64,000 nucleotides of DNA from an uncultured Maribacter sp. (GTDB lineage Bacteria; Bacteroidota; Bacteroidia; Flavobacteriales; Flavobacteriaceae): NCBI RefSeq assembly GCF_947500405.1, contig NZ_CANMRY010000001.1, positions 248,001 through 312,000 on the forward strand, in the 5' to 3' direction. The translations under genes and the position numbers were made by a program. Numbering within the stretch: the first letter of the stretch is position 1; each line of letters opens with the position of its first letter. Positions 47,795 to 57,116 of the stretch are shown one piece after another. The notes under the pieces are model-generated. The model had not been told where the DNA came from, did not search any database, and saw only the letters and a list, made by a program, of their open reading frames with translations.

Positions 47795-48451
47795 ATGAAA
47801 CCTACTTTTCTACGTAACAACCCTTATTACACAAAATTGTTATTACTTTCTTTTTTGTGTGCCCTAGCTTTGTTATACAGAGTAGTAACAACGCATAGTA
47901 TTGATTTTACTTTTTTACTATGGAATTTATTTTTGGCGATTTTACCATTGGTTTTATCTAAAACTATTAGATATACTCCTAAAATACACGCTTCTAAACC
48001 AGTACTTTATTCATTGTTAATTTTATGGGTTCTTTTTTTACCCAATAGTCCATATATTATTACAGATTTTATTCACTTAGAAACAGGAAAACCTACTATG
48101 TGGATAGATCTTTTTATGTTATTTATTTTTGCTCTTAATGGGGTATTATTAGGTGCTTTATCTATGATAGATATTTTTTATTTTCTTACTAAAAAATACA
48201 CGCAAAAAATAGCTAACTATACGCTATTTACAACTTGTTATTTAAGTGGCTTTGGTATTTTTATTGGTCGTTTTTTTCGTTTTAACTCTTGGGATATTAT
48301 AGCTAGACCCAAAATTTTATTTTACTGCCTTTATAAATGCCTTTTCTTATGGGAAGCATGGCTATGGATAATAGGTTTTGGAAGTTTTATGTGGGTATCA
48401 TTTTTGGTACTAAAACCTATAATGCGCACTACAAAACAAAATAATTTCTAG
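47795..48451 (+). CDS. DUF1361-family integral membrane protein
   Basis: A 218-residue protein with about six membrane segments (LLLLSFLCALALLYRVV, LLWNLFLAILPLVLS, LLILWVLFLPNSPYIITDFI, LFMLFIFALNGVLLGAL). The DUF1361 hallmark LPNSPYIITDFIHL and the GFGIFIGRFFRFNSWD segment are clear. The function of the family is unknown. Its stop is 3 bases from the stop of the convergent dehydrogenase gene. Confidence 0.9.
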   Translation: MKPTFLRNNPYYTKLLLLSFLCALALLYRVVTTHSIDFTFLLWNLFLAILPLVLSKTIRYTPKIHASKPVLYSLLILWVLFLPNSPYIITDFIHLETGKPTMWIDLFMLFIFALNGVLLGALSMIDIFYFLTKKYTQKIANYTLFTTCYLSGFGIFIGRFFRFNSWDIIARPKILFYCLYKCLFLWEAWLWIIGFGSFMWVSFLVLKPIMRTTKQNNF

Positions 48452-48454
48452 ATT

Positions 48455-49660
48455 CTATTCTTTACCATCTACATAGTCTTGTAAATAAGAATACCGTTCT
48501 GTAAGTTTTCCATTTTGTGTCATTCTAGCTCTGTATAAAACACCATCTTTATCCGTATTAAAAAAAGCAGGAATTACATGTTTTACAAAAGCAGTCCCAA
48601 AACCTTCACTAGCATCTCTAGGAAGCTCGCAAGGCAAATTATCTACCGCCATTACAGCAATAGCCTTAGAGTCCTTAAAATCTATTTCTTTTTCTGTTTG
48701 TGGATCATAACCATACACAGGGTCTGCAATGGTTGAAGGTCTTATGGTTGTAGCCACAGGGCCGTCTATATCACAACTAACATCGGCTACTACTTTTATT
48801 TTAAAATCTAGATGTTTAGCATCTTCCCTTGTAAATAAATATGGAGCACCGTCGCCATAAAAATGGCCAGCAATATAAAAATCAGTTACTTTAGTAAATC
48901 TTGTAAAATTAGTTTTGTATTGCTCAGGATTTGCAAAAAAGTCTGCTTTATTACCACGTACACCATCTTTACGTTTGTTATAATCCGATGCATCTATTTG
49001 GCAATACACAGGTTCTTTATAATCTTCCTCTAAATATTGGGTAATATTTACTTTTCTAATTTGCATGGCATCTAACATTTCCCTGGCACCATTACCTACT
49101 CTCCCCTTTCCGGTTAGCATAATTTTTATGTTCGCCAGTTTTATTTTTCTTAGATGATTTATTAAATCTTCTTGGTCCTTTAAATTTTCTGCTTTCGGTA
49201 ACTCAAAAGTATTGTATTTTAAACCATAAGTTCTAAAACCATTATACGCTCCTACAATCCCAGCATAACGGCCAAAAGCAACTACACGCTGCTCTTTTGT
49301 ATTGGTAATAACCTCATGGTCGTACATTTCTATATTCTTTTCTAGAATAGCTTTTAAAAGTTTTCTATTGTAAGGCTGTTTTTTAATCGTATGCGAAAAG
49401 AAAAAGTATTTTTTATTCGGAAGTAATGCTTCAACAGGAACCTCTTTTACACCAATAAGAACATCACATTCCTCCATCGTAGATGCCACTGTTATTCCAG
49501 AAGCACTGTATTCTTCATCTTTAAAAACACGAATACTAGATGGTTCTACAATTATTTTTGCCTCTTTAAACTTATTTTGTACTTGTACGCAAGCTTCTGG
49601 TGATAATACAACACGGCGATCTGGTGGATTTTTACGTTCCTGAATAATTCCGAATTTCAT
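48455..49660 (-). CDS. NAD(P)-dependent dehydrogenase, saccharopine/alanine dehydrogenase-like
   Basis: A 401-residue oxidoreductase. The N-terminal domain is of the AlaDH/PNT type: GIIQERKNPPDRRVVLSPE, CDVLIGVKEVP and YFFFSHTIKKQPYNRKLL. The Rossmann motif is GKGRVGNGA in the middle. The C-terminal part has VADVSCDIDGPVATTIRPSTIADPVYGYDP and AVDNLPCELPRDAS, which recall lysine-forming saccharopine dehydrogenases. The physiological reaction is uncertain: it might belong to lysine breakdown, but no partner gene is adjacent. Confidence 0.75.
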   Translation of the reverse strand: MKFGIIQERKNPPDRRVVLSPEACVQVQNKFKEAKIIVEPSSIRVFKDEEYSASGITVASTMEECDVLIGVKEVPVEALLPNKKYFFFSHTIKKQPYNRKLLKAILEKNIEMYDHEVITNTKEQRVVAFGRYAGIVGAYNGFRTYGLKYNTFELPKAENLKDQEDLINHLRKIKLANIKIMLTGKGRVGNGAREMLDAMQIRKVNITQYLEEDYKEPVYCQIDASDYNKRKDGVRGNKADFFANPEQYKTNFTRFTKVTDFYIAGHFYGDGAPYLFTREDAKHLDFKIKVVADVSCDIDGPVATTIRPSTIADPVYGYDPQTEKEIDFKDSKAIAVMAVDNLPCELPRDASEGFGTAFVKHVIPAFFNTDKDGVLYRARMTQNGKLTERYSYLQDYVDGKE

Positions 49661-49735
49661 AATTACAATTTCATAACTTATATTGTTATTTTAGTTGTAA
49701 AAATAACAACAGAAGAGTCTAACCGCAAAACTTTT

Positions 49736-49762
49736 TTTGGAATACTTTTTGAAGTACCTTTG
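49736..49762 (+). promoter_or_regulatory. Candidate ssrA (tmRNA) promoter
   Basis: TTTG at 49736-49739 and TACCTTTG at 49755-49762, an exact -7 consensus. The 15-base gap is somewhat shorter than the usual spacing. It would start a transcript about 160 bases before the mature tmRNA 5' end. Confidence 0.55.
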
Positions 49763-49863
49763 TTAGCTACTTTTTAGTATACGTTCAAGATTAATATAAG
49801 TTTTATAATTAATAGAGCATAGTTCTTTGAAAAAAATAAGGAGAGAATTAAATACTGACTAGA

Positions 49864-49915
49864 CGCCCTTCGGCTTCGCTCAGGATCTAATTCGTATACA
49901 ATCGGCAAAGCCGAT
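49864..49915 (+). other. GC-richer tmRNA leader with CCCTTCGGCTTCGCTCAGG element and hairpin
   Basis: CGCCCTTCGGCTTCGCTCAGG at 49864-49884 is markedly GC-richer than its surroundings and recalls a short motif dispersed in many bacterial genomes. ATCGGC/GCCGAT at 49901-49915 is a perfect 6-bp hairpin around AAA, 12 bases before the mature tmRNA start. This part is presumably removed by RNase P. Confidence 0.45.
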
Positions 49916-49927
49916 GTAACTCATTAA

Positions 49928-50322
49928 GGGGCCGACTGGTTTTGACAGCGAGACTAATTGGAATATAAGCATGCCGAGCTTTGTTATGTGGCTCGTTAAT
50001 CTCATGTATCACACTTTTAATTGGCGAAAATAATTACGCTCTTGCCGCTTAATCTGAATTATAGTAAGATTAGCCTCGTCTCTACTAGGTAGAGAAGCGA
50101 GATGTCCCTGAATAGCCTCTGTCGACGGCGATTCAACTCGGGGCACCATAAATGTCGATATAAGGATATTGTTGCTTTGGCAGTATCACTAAAACTTAAA
50201 GAAGCTAAGTATGTATTGGGCGGTTTCTAGTCAGGTATGTATCTAAAATTAAATAGAAACTAAGCACGTAGAAAGTATTGTAATTACTTGTTTGGACGAG
50301 GGTTCGAATCCCTCCGGCTCCA
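49928..50322 (+). ncRNA. ssrA: tmRNA (transfer-messenger RNA)
   Basis: The tRNA-like ends are clear: 5' GGGGCCGACTGGTTTTGACA and 3' GGTTCGAATCCCTCCGGCTCC plus A. The acceptor stem GGGGCCG pairs with CGGCTCC, including one G-U. The tag frame lies at 50023-50052 and encodes GENNYALAA then TAA, ending in the ALAA degron of bacterial tags. The mature RNA is about 395 bases and CCA is not encoded. With SmpB it rescues stalled ribosomes and tags the unfinished protein for proteolysis. A terminator follows 24 bases downstream. Confidence 0.97.
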
Positions 50323-50345
50323 CTTTTTAAACATCAAATTAACAC

Positions 50346-50385
50346 AAAACTCTGTAAATATTTATTTTACAGAGTTTTTATTTTT
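50346..50385 (+). terminator. Terminator of ssrA
   Basis: AAAACTCTGTAAA (50346-50358) pairs with TTTACAGAGTTTT (50366-50378), followed by T-rich sequence on the plus strand. Confidence 0.9.
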
Positions 50386-50537
50386 ATTTTATCTGGTTTA
50401 GCAAAAAATTATATTCATATAATTTTTTCATATAAGAAACGTAAACAATCTAAAATGCCTGAAAATATTATAAATTATAAGATAGGTTTAAAACCTTGCC
50501 AAGGCAATATTTGTTTTAAGTACAAAAGTAAATAACA

Positions 50538-51677
50538 TTAACGACCGTAGGATTTGAATACTAAGCACGATGGATTTGAAATCGTAAGTTCCTTTGGCAA
50601 TTTTTTAAGTTTTCCAGTTTTAATATTACGACGAAAAACAACAACATTATCTGTAAATTGATTGGCAACTAAAAGAAAATTACCTGACGGGTCTATCGCA
50701 AAGTTTCTAGGATGCTCCCCAAAGGTATCTTGATGGCCTTGTAAAACCAACTTACCAGTTTTTTCATCAATTGAATAAATGGCAATAGAGTCTTCATCTG
50801 GCCCTCTATTAGATGCGTATAAAAATTTTCCATCTGGCGATATATGAATATCTGCAGCTCTATAAACATTTTGTTTATTATTGTATGTTAAATAATCCTC
50901 TATAAAATTTAAGGCTCCGTTTTTATAAGAATATGCTGTTACGCTTCCACTCAATTCTGCTATACCATAAGCAAAAACACCATTTGGATGAAAGGTAAAA
51001 TGTCGTGGACCACTACCAGGCTTAACCTTTACAAAGCTATTAGATAATAAATTTAATGTATCTTCTTTATCTAACTGAACTTCAAAATTCCATATTTTAT
51101 CAGACCCCAAATCTTGAGCAAATAAATACTTCCCATCTGGCGAAAAATTAGTAGAGTGTATATGAGCTTCATCTTGTCTACCTTTTACAATACTACTGTC
51201 CTTAAATTTTATGATTTGATCTAATGGGGTTAACTCTCCATCTTTTTTTATTTTGTATACAGAAAAACTAGCATCTGTATAATTAGAATTAACTAGGTAT
51301 TTTTCATTTTGATGTATTGACAAATGAGCAGGATTTCGACCTCCAGAATCTTGCGTATTCAATAATTTTAAGTTCCCATCTAAAGAGTCTATCGCAAAAG
51401 CAGCTACTTTTCCATTATTTGGTAGTTGACTTTCTAAAACGGAGTACAAATATTTGCCGTTTGGTGCAATTTTTAAAAAAGAAGGGTTAATTAATTTCTC
51501 TGCTGTATTCAATAAAGTTAACTCGCCTGACGTAGTATCCAATTCATAAACATAAATACCATCACTAAGCACGCCTTCAGTAAAACTACCAATGAATAAC
51601 AAAGTTTTTGAGGTATTTACATTACAAGAATTACATATAATTAATAGAAGTACTAAAAGCCTAACATATTTCTTCAT
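50538..51677 (-). CDS. Lactonase-family beta-propeller lipoprotein (6-phosphogluconolactonase-like)
   Basis: A 379-residue protein with a lipoprotein-like signal (MKKYVRLLVLLLIICNSC, Cys18; the -3 residue is Cys rather than Leu, which is less usual). The mature chain is the seven-bladed YbhE/Pgl-type propeller: LLFIGSFTEGVLSDGIYVYELD, FLKIAPNGKYLYSVLE, GGRNPAHLSIHQNEKYLVNSNYTDASFSVY, STNFSPDGKYLFAQDLGSDKI, GSGPRHFTFHPNGVFAYG, HISPDGKFLYASNRGPDEDSIAIY. The family hydrolyses sugar lactones. It is the last minus-strand gene of the PUL after a 183-base gap, so it may act on an aldonolactone or uronolactone from the glycan. Activity is not proven. Confidence 0.8.
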   Translation of the reverse strand: MKKYVRLLVLLLIICNSCNVNTSKTLLFIGSFTEGVLSDGIYVYELDTTSGELTLLNTAEKLINPSFLKIAPNGKYLYSVLESQLPNNGKVAAFAIDSLDGNLKLLNTQDSGGRNPAHLSIHQNEKYLVNSNYTDASFSVYKIKKDGELTPLDQIIKFKDSSIVKGRQDEAHIHSTNFSPDGKYLFAQDLGSDKIWNFEVQLDKEDTLNLLSNSFVKVKPGSGPRHFTFHPNGVFAYGIAELSGSVTAYSYKNGALNFIEDYLTYNNKQNVYRAADIHISPDGKFLYASNRGPDEDSIAIYSIDEKTGKLVLQGHQDTFGEHPRNFAIDPSGNFLLVANQFTDNVVVFRRNIKTGKLKKLPKELTISNPSCLVFKSYGR

Positions 51678-51860
51678 AAACTTAAATTAAGGAATTAAAG
51701 GAGTATTATTTTTTCTGATACCAAATGTAATAATTGAAATAGATCGCACTATAAATAACTTAAGAAATTGTGTTCTCCTTTCTAAAAATATTTTTTTAAA
51801 CTCTTTAATACCAATATTGATAGTTTGAGCCTAGTATTTAACTAACAACTCTAATCCATA

Positions 51861-54287
51861 TTACTTAATAATAGTCAAATAAGTACCTTTAAAATTCTGA
51901 TTCATTACCATTACCTTTATATCTGAAGGTGTATTATCAGGAATAATCTCTATCGATGCTTTACCGTTGGCCATACTAATAATTTCACTTCCTGTAGGAG
52001 TACCTTGATTCTTTAAACTACGACCACCCTCTAAAGTTTGAAAATATACTTTTTCTTCATAATCCAAACATCTTAGGCCATTTTCATCTATGGCTGTAGC
52101 GGTAATCATAAAGTTTCCGTTATCCATTTTTTCAGATGTTAATGACAATTCTTTAGCCACATTATTCTTCGTAAATCTATAATTTACGTCAAGAATATCT
52201 TCAACCACAGTTCCATTTTCATCTTTAGCCTTAGCTTTAAACTCATTTTTTCCTTCTAAAAATTGAATATCCCAAGTTAAACCTGAAGCCGGGAATTTAC
52301 CAATATCTTTTATTCTAGTCCCCAACGATTTACCATTATGATATAATGTTACTTCTTTACAATTACTAAATACATTAATTTCTTTTACCAAACCTTCTGG
52401 CCCTTGTCTTTCTGTCCAACTATGTGATTCTATATATGCAAAAGGCTCTTTTGCCCAATAACTTTTAAATACATAAAAAGCATCTTTAGGCTTACCAGAA
52501 CGATCTACTAAGCCTTTTTGGTTCATGTACGGTATATCATTTTCAGGACGTAAAGGGGTCCCAAAATCTTTAAACGCCCATTGGGCGTTACCTACAAAAC
52601 TAGAGTCTGACTCAGAGATTCGTAAATGCCAATCAAAAAGGTCTACAATGTAATTCTCGCTCCAGTCACCTATTTGTGCAATATTTGCCACTTTGGTTTG
52701 TACAATCGCCTCTTCCCATCCATCTGAATTAATGACTCCTTCTCCTGTAATAGGGTTTTCTGTATGCCTACCAACATGACTTGACCCGCCATACTCAGCA
52801 TGCAAAAAACTTTTATACTGAGGTTTATAGGTGTCTAATGCTTTTTGATAACTTTTATAGCTCCCTGAATACCAACCCGACCAAATAGAGGGCGAAAACA
52901 CATCTACTATATTTGCACCTTCATAATACTTACGAATAGCTGTTTTTCTACTAGGATCCATGGTATGGGAAATGGTATTAAGTTCAGACAGAAAAGTGTT
53001 TATTTTTTCTGTATTATTACCGTTTTCAAAATCTGGCAACCAATATATTTCGTTACCCAAAGACCAAATTATAATACTTGGATGGTTGTAATTTTGGCTG
53101 ATAATTTCTCGCAACATGTTCTTGGTATTAGTTTGCCAAACATCTCCTCCCAAACCACCACGACACCATGGTAATTCATCCCAAACTAAAAGTCCTAACT
53201 CATCACAAGCTTTATATATTTCTGGATCTTGAGGGTAATGCGCCAAACGAACAAAGTTTGCTCCCATTTCCTTGATTAGCTCCATATCCTTTCTATGAAG
53301 TTCATTAGACATTGCCGCCCCAACACCTGCATGTTCTTCATGTCTATGCGTACCACGAAGCAATAATCGTTTTCCGTTAAGGTAAAAAGCACCATGATCT
53401 TTAAATTCAAACCATCTAAATCCTACATGTTCTGAAATTTCGTCTTGGATCTTATCATTGTTCAACAAAGAAACATGTAAGGTGTAAAGATTAGGGTTTT
53501 CCGTATCCCAAAGATTAGGGTTTTTAATGTTTTTAAAGTTGATTTCTGAAACGCTTTTATTAACATCAAAAATATCTTCTAGAACAGTGTTTCCATCAGT
53601 ATCAGTTAATATTGCTTTTATTTTTGTCTCTGATGAATTTTTAGCATTACGTATATTTACTGTTGCATATAGTGATGCATTTTTTTCTGAAACTTTTGGT
53701 GTTGTAATCTTAAGATTTGTAAGATGTTGAGTTGGTTTTTCCTCTAACCAAACATCTCTTGTAATACCACCAAAAATAAAGAAATCGCTTTTTTGTGATG
53801 GAATAACCTCAGGATTATAACTGTTATCAGCTCGAACTAAAACTTCGTTTTTTCCTTTTTTAATGACACTTGTAATATCTACTTCAAAGCCAATATAGCC
53901 ACCAATATGCCCGCCTACTTTTTTACCATTAACATAAATTTCACTTTCAATATTTACGCCTTCAAAGTATAGACTATAGTTTTGCCCAATAATTAGTGTT
54001 TCTACATGCAATTCTTTTTTATACCAGCTTGCACTCCTTCTATAACCCGGTATAACATCAGTAGCATCTAACGCATTCCATGTATGTGGTAAATCTATAG
54101 AAATCCATTTGGTTTGTTCTAAAGCATCATCTAACGAGTTTGTATTATTTTCTATGTACAACCAATCATTATTAATGTTTGTTTTACTACGAATACTGTT
54201 ATTTTCTGAATATGAATTGCATGATAACATCATAAAACTCATCCAGAAATATATAATTAACTGGGAACTGAAAGCTTTATATTTCAT
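51861..54287 (-). CDS. Glycoside hydrolase family 2 lipoprotein
   Basis: An 808-residue protein with signal ending MMLSC. It contains the GH2 sugar-binding domain (IDLPHTWNALDATDVIPGYRRSASWYKKEL, YFEGVNIESEIYVNGKKVGGHIGGY), the Ig-like domain and the TIM barrel (RGTHRHEEHAGVGAAMSNEL, NFVRLAHYPQDPEIY). The acid/base is Glu413 in SLGNEIYW and the nucleophile is Glu498 in HAEYGG. A DUF4982-like and further Ig-like region fill the C-terminus. GH2 enzymes include beta-galactosidases, beta-glucuronidases and beta-mannosidases; specificity cannot be read here. It is part of the PUL, after GH88. Confidence 0.93.
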   Translation of the reverse strand: MKYKAFSSQLIIYFWMSFMMLSCNSYSENNSIRSKTNINNDWLYIENNTNSLDDALEQTKWISIDLPHTWNALDATDVIPGYRRSASWYKKELHVETLIIGQNYSLYFEGVNIESEIYVNGKKVGGHIGGYIGFEVDITSVIKKGKNEVLVRADNSYNPEVIPSQKSDFFIFGGITRDVWLEEKPTQHLTNLKITTPKVSEKNASLYATVNIRNAKNSSETKIKAILTDTDGNTVLEDIFDVNKSVSEINFKNIKNPNLWDTENPNLYTLHVSLLNNDKIQDEISEHVGFRWFEFKDHGAFYLNGKRLLLRGTHRHEEHAGVGAAMSNELHRKDMELIKEMGANFVRLAHYPQDPEIYKACDELGLLVWDELPWCRGGLGGDVWQTNTKNMLREIISQNYNHPSIIIWSLGNEIYWLPDFENGNNTEKINTFLSELNTISHTMDPSRKTAIRKYYEGANIVDVFSPSIWSGWYSGSYKSYQKALDTYKPQYKSFLHAEYGGSSHVGRHTENPITGEGVINSDGWEEAIVQTKVANIAQIGDWSENYIVDLFDWHLRISESDSSFVGNAQWAFKDFGTPLRPENDIPYMNQKGLVDRSGKPKDAFYVFKSYWAKEPFAYIESHSWTERQGPEGLVKEINVFSNCKEVTLYHNGKSLGTRIKDIGKFPASGLTWDIQFLEGKNEFKAKAKDENGTVVEDILDVNYRFTKNNVAKELSLTSEKMDNGNFMITATAIDENGLRCLDYEEKVYFQTLEGGRSLKNQGTPTGSEIISMANGKASIEIIPDNTPSDIKVMVMNQNFKGTYLTIIK

Positions 54288-54384
54288 TTTGTGTTTTTAT
54301 ACTAGAGTAATAAAATAGACTTAACCCATAAACTATAGGCTAAGTTTGATTTACTTGTATTTGGCTTCTAATTGATGCTTTTTT

Positions 54385-55575
54385 TTACTTTAAAGCCTTT
54401 AAACGTAATAAAGTTTGTAAAAAATAGTAATCGCCATAAACAATAGGCTCATCCATTTCATGACGTTTTGACCAATCACCAAAACTATGGTCTAGTATAA
54501 ATGGAATATTTATATCTTTTGGTAAAATATAATTAGAACTTTTTAAACTATTAACTACCTTTTTGCTATAGTTTAAATAAGCTTCATTTTTTGTGTATTG
54601 GTATAACTCTACCAAAGCTGAAGCCACAACTGTTGCTGCAGAAACATCTCGAGAGACATTTGGAATGTCTGGATGTGAGAAATCCCAATACGGAATACCA
54701 TCTTTGGGCAAATCTTTATGATTTATAAAAAAATTGGCTGTTTTTACAGCTCGATCTAAATATTTTTTATCTTTTGTATATCGGTATACTGTAGTAAAGC
54801 CATTTATAGCCCAACCCTGCCCTCTAGCCCAAGCAGAATTGTCATTAATACCTTGATGGGTAACACGCCCTCTTACTTGTCCAGAATTAGTATCATAATC
54901 TAAAACATGCCAAGTACTATGGTCTTCACGAAAATGGTTTTTCATGGTGGTATTCGCATGCTTAACCGCTATTTTATGAAAAGTACTATCTCCTGATATT
55001 TTAGTAGCTTCAAACAAAAGCTCTAGATTCATCATGTTATCTATAATAACAGGAAACTGCCAAATATCTGCATTAAAATCCCAAGAACGTATACTACCTA
55101 CTTTGTCATTAAACCTTGTAGATAAAGTTTTAGCACTCTTTATTATGATATCCTTGTAATTTTGATTGTCTTCAACTTTCAATCCGTTGCCAAAACTACA
55201 AAACACCTTAAAGCCCATATCATGGGTTCTGTCATTATGCTTTTCTTTTTCTATATAAGCAGTCCATTCTTCTGCTTTATCTTTAAAGCCTTCGTTACCA
55301 GTGAGCATATAAATTTGCCAAAAACTTCCAGCAAAAAAGCCACTAGTCCAATTTTCAGAAGGTACTTTTTTTATTGTAGTTGTTTTTGGGTTATAGCTTC
55401 TTGCAAAAGCTGTGGAATCTACTTTATAATTTAGAAACTTATTGTATCTAGCCTGTAACAAAGCTTCTATAGTTTCTTTACTGTCTACTACTTTATTTTT
55501 ATCCTTGGATATACATGATACACATGTAAATCCAAGGATAATAAATATAAAACTAACTCTAAACATTAAACTCAA
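54385..55575 (-). CDS. GH88 unsaturated glucuronyl hydrolase
   Basis: A 396-residue lipoprotein-type enzyme; the signal ends FTCVSC and the Met at the fourth codon is an alternative start. The alpha/alpha-barrel sequence fits GH88: NWTSGFFAGSFWQIY, then HDMGFKVFCSFGNGL with Asp119, then PVIIDNMMNLELLF with Asp179, equivalent to the catalytic Asp pair of Bacillus unsaturated glucuronyl hydrolase by spacing (60 against 61). NDNSAWARGQGWAINGFTTVY and GDYYFLQTLLRL follow. Such enzymes remove the 4,5-unsaturated uronic acid produced by polysaccharide lyases. It begins 6 bases after the susD stop, so the two are co-transcribed. Confidence 0.93.
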   Translation of the reverse strand: MSLMFRVSFIFIILGFTCVSCISKDKNKVVDSKETIEALLQARYNKFLNYKVDSTAFARSYNPKTTTIKKVPSENWTSGFFAGSFWQIYMLTGNEGFKDKAEEWTAYIEKEKHNDRTHDMGFKVFCSFGNGLKVEDNQNYKDIIIKSAKTLSTRFNDKVGSIRSWDFNADIWQFPVIIDNMMNLELLFEATKISGDSTFHKIAVKHANTTMKNHFREDHSTWHVLDYDTNSGQVRGRVTHQGINDNSAWARGQGWAINGFTTVYRYTKDKKYLDRAVKTANFFINHKDLPKDGIPYWDFSHPDIPNVSRDVSAATVVASALVELYQYTKNEAYLNYSKKVVNSLKSSNYILPKDINIPFILDHSFGDWSKRHEMDEPIVYGDYYFLQTLLRLKALK

Positions 55576-55581
55576 TATTAT

Positions 55582-57099
55582 TTAGTAACCAGTGTTTTGT
55601 GGCTCTAAGTTGGGGTTTCTTTGTAACTCGTCATTAGGAAGCGGGTATAAATAATCTCTTGAGGCCGTAAAATTTGGTCGTTCCTCAAAACCACCAGCAC
55701 CAAATGCTGTGGCTCCTAAATCACGTCTCTTAATATCGTACCAGCGTTTAAACTCAAAAGCTAGTTCCCATCTACGTTCTTCTAGTACCATATCTCTAAA
55801 ATCATCTTGAGATAAACCTGCTACATCTTCTGGAAATGCCGTCATAACACCTGCTCTATTTCTTGCACGAGCCCGCACTTTATTCACATAACCATCCGCT
55901 TCTGTAGTACCAGGAGTTACTTCATTTAATGCTTCTGCTGCTATTAATAACACCTCTGCATAACGTAGTTGTGCATAATTATGTTCCGAACCACGACCGT
56001 TTCCATTTGATGTTTGCCCAGTAAATCTAGAATATTTAGCTATATAGGCACTCTGGATGTTTCTGGCATCATAGGTTGGAAAATTCATAAAATTATCCTC
56101 CACTCCATTAAATATACCTGTTGTATCCAGACTTACTGCTTTTCTATAATCCCTACCATCCCAACGATTATATACTTCTATACTTGGTACAGCTACAGAC
56201 CATCCACCACCAATATCTCCAAATTGATTTGCTCTAATACCAGTAAGTGCTGGCATATAATCTTGCCCATAATTACCATCTCTAAAACCATTAAAATCTA
56301 ATGTAAATAATGCTTCTTTTAAACCACTTTGTTTTGTGGCATCAAATAAATCTTGAAAATCGTTTGCAAGTTCTAAACCAAATCTTCCCTCATTATCAAT
56401 TACAAACTTTGCTTCATCATAGGCTTCTGGAAAATTATTCATGGTTAAATGTACCAATGCTAAGTACCCTGCTGCTGTAGCTTTAGATGGTAATGCGGAT
56501 GACGATTGTGTATCTGGCAACCATTGCTTTGCAAATTCTAAATCTGAAATAATATTTACGTAAACATCGGCTGCAGGAGTTTTAGATATTTGCGAAGCTG
56601 CTGTGATGTCTTGTACTGGTGCGTCAAAATAAGGGATATCTCCAAAAAGTCTAACTAAGTGAAAATAAGTATACGCTCTTACAAAATAAGCTTGAGCTAC
56701 TACTGGATTTAAAGTCTCATCAGCTAAATCTAGAGCATTTCCGCCAGCAATAGCCTCATTAGCTCCAGCAATAATCTGGTAAGTTCTTGGCCAAAACGCT
56801 GTAATCATACCATTGTCATCTGCCACAGCAAAATTATCATGATCTTTACGTCTACCTGCTGTTCCTTGGTCTCCAATGCCTACCATATCGCTTCTAAGCA
56901 ACAATGGTAAAGAAAACTTTCTACCCCAAAAACTTTCTTCTGCCATATTACCATAACTACCATTAATAGCAGTTTGCACATCTTGAATTGATTTGAAAAA
57001 ACCGTCTGGTGATAATACCGATACTGGCTCTTCTTCTAAATCTGAACATCCGATAATTGGTAACACCAACAAAAGGAATAAATATTTTAATTTTTTCAT
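55582..57099 (-). CDS. susD: SusD-like glycan-binding lipoprotein
   Basis: A 505-residue surface lipoprotein with signal MKKLKYLFLLLVLPIIGC, followed by Ser-Asp-Leu-Glu-Glu-Glu, an acidic stretch of the type used as a lipoprotein export signal in Bacteroidota. SusD features: VSVLSPDGFFKSIQDVQTAINGSYG, VAQAYFVRAYTYFHLVRLFGDIPYFDAP, TPAADVYVNIISDLEFAKQWLP, AEVLLIAAEALNE, RWELAFEFKRWYDIKRR and the closing LYPLPNDELQRNPNLEPQNTGY. It caps the SusC transporter and binds the glycan. It begins 17 bases after susC. Confidence 0.96.
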   Translation of the reverse strand: MKKLKYLFLLLVLPIIGCSDLEEEPVSVLSPDGFFKSIQDVQTAINGSYGNMAEESFWGRKFSLPLLLRSDMVGIGDQGTAGRRKDHDNFAVADDNGMITAFWPRTYQIIAGANEAIAGGNALDLADETLNPVVAQAYFVRAYTYFHLVRLFGDIPYFDAPVQDITAASQISKTPAADVYVNIISDLEFAKQWLPDTQSSSALPSKATAAGYLALVHLTMNNFPEAYDEAKFVIDNEGRFGLELANDFQDLFDATKQSGLKEALFTLDFNGFRDGNYGQDYMPALTGIRANQFGDIGGGWSVAVPSIEVYNRWDGRDYRKAVSLDTTGIFNGVEDNFMNFPTYDARNIQSAYIAKYSRFTGQTSNGNGRGSEHNYAQLRYAEVLLIAAEALNEVTPGTTEADGYVNKVRARARNRAGVMTAFPEDVAGLSQDDFRDMVLEERRWELAFEFKRWYDIKRRDLGATAFGAGGFEERPNFTASRDYLYPLPNDELQRNPNLEPQNTGY

Positions 57100-57116
57100 C
57101 GTTATATTTTTTATTT

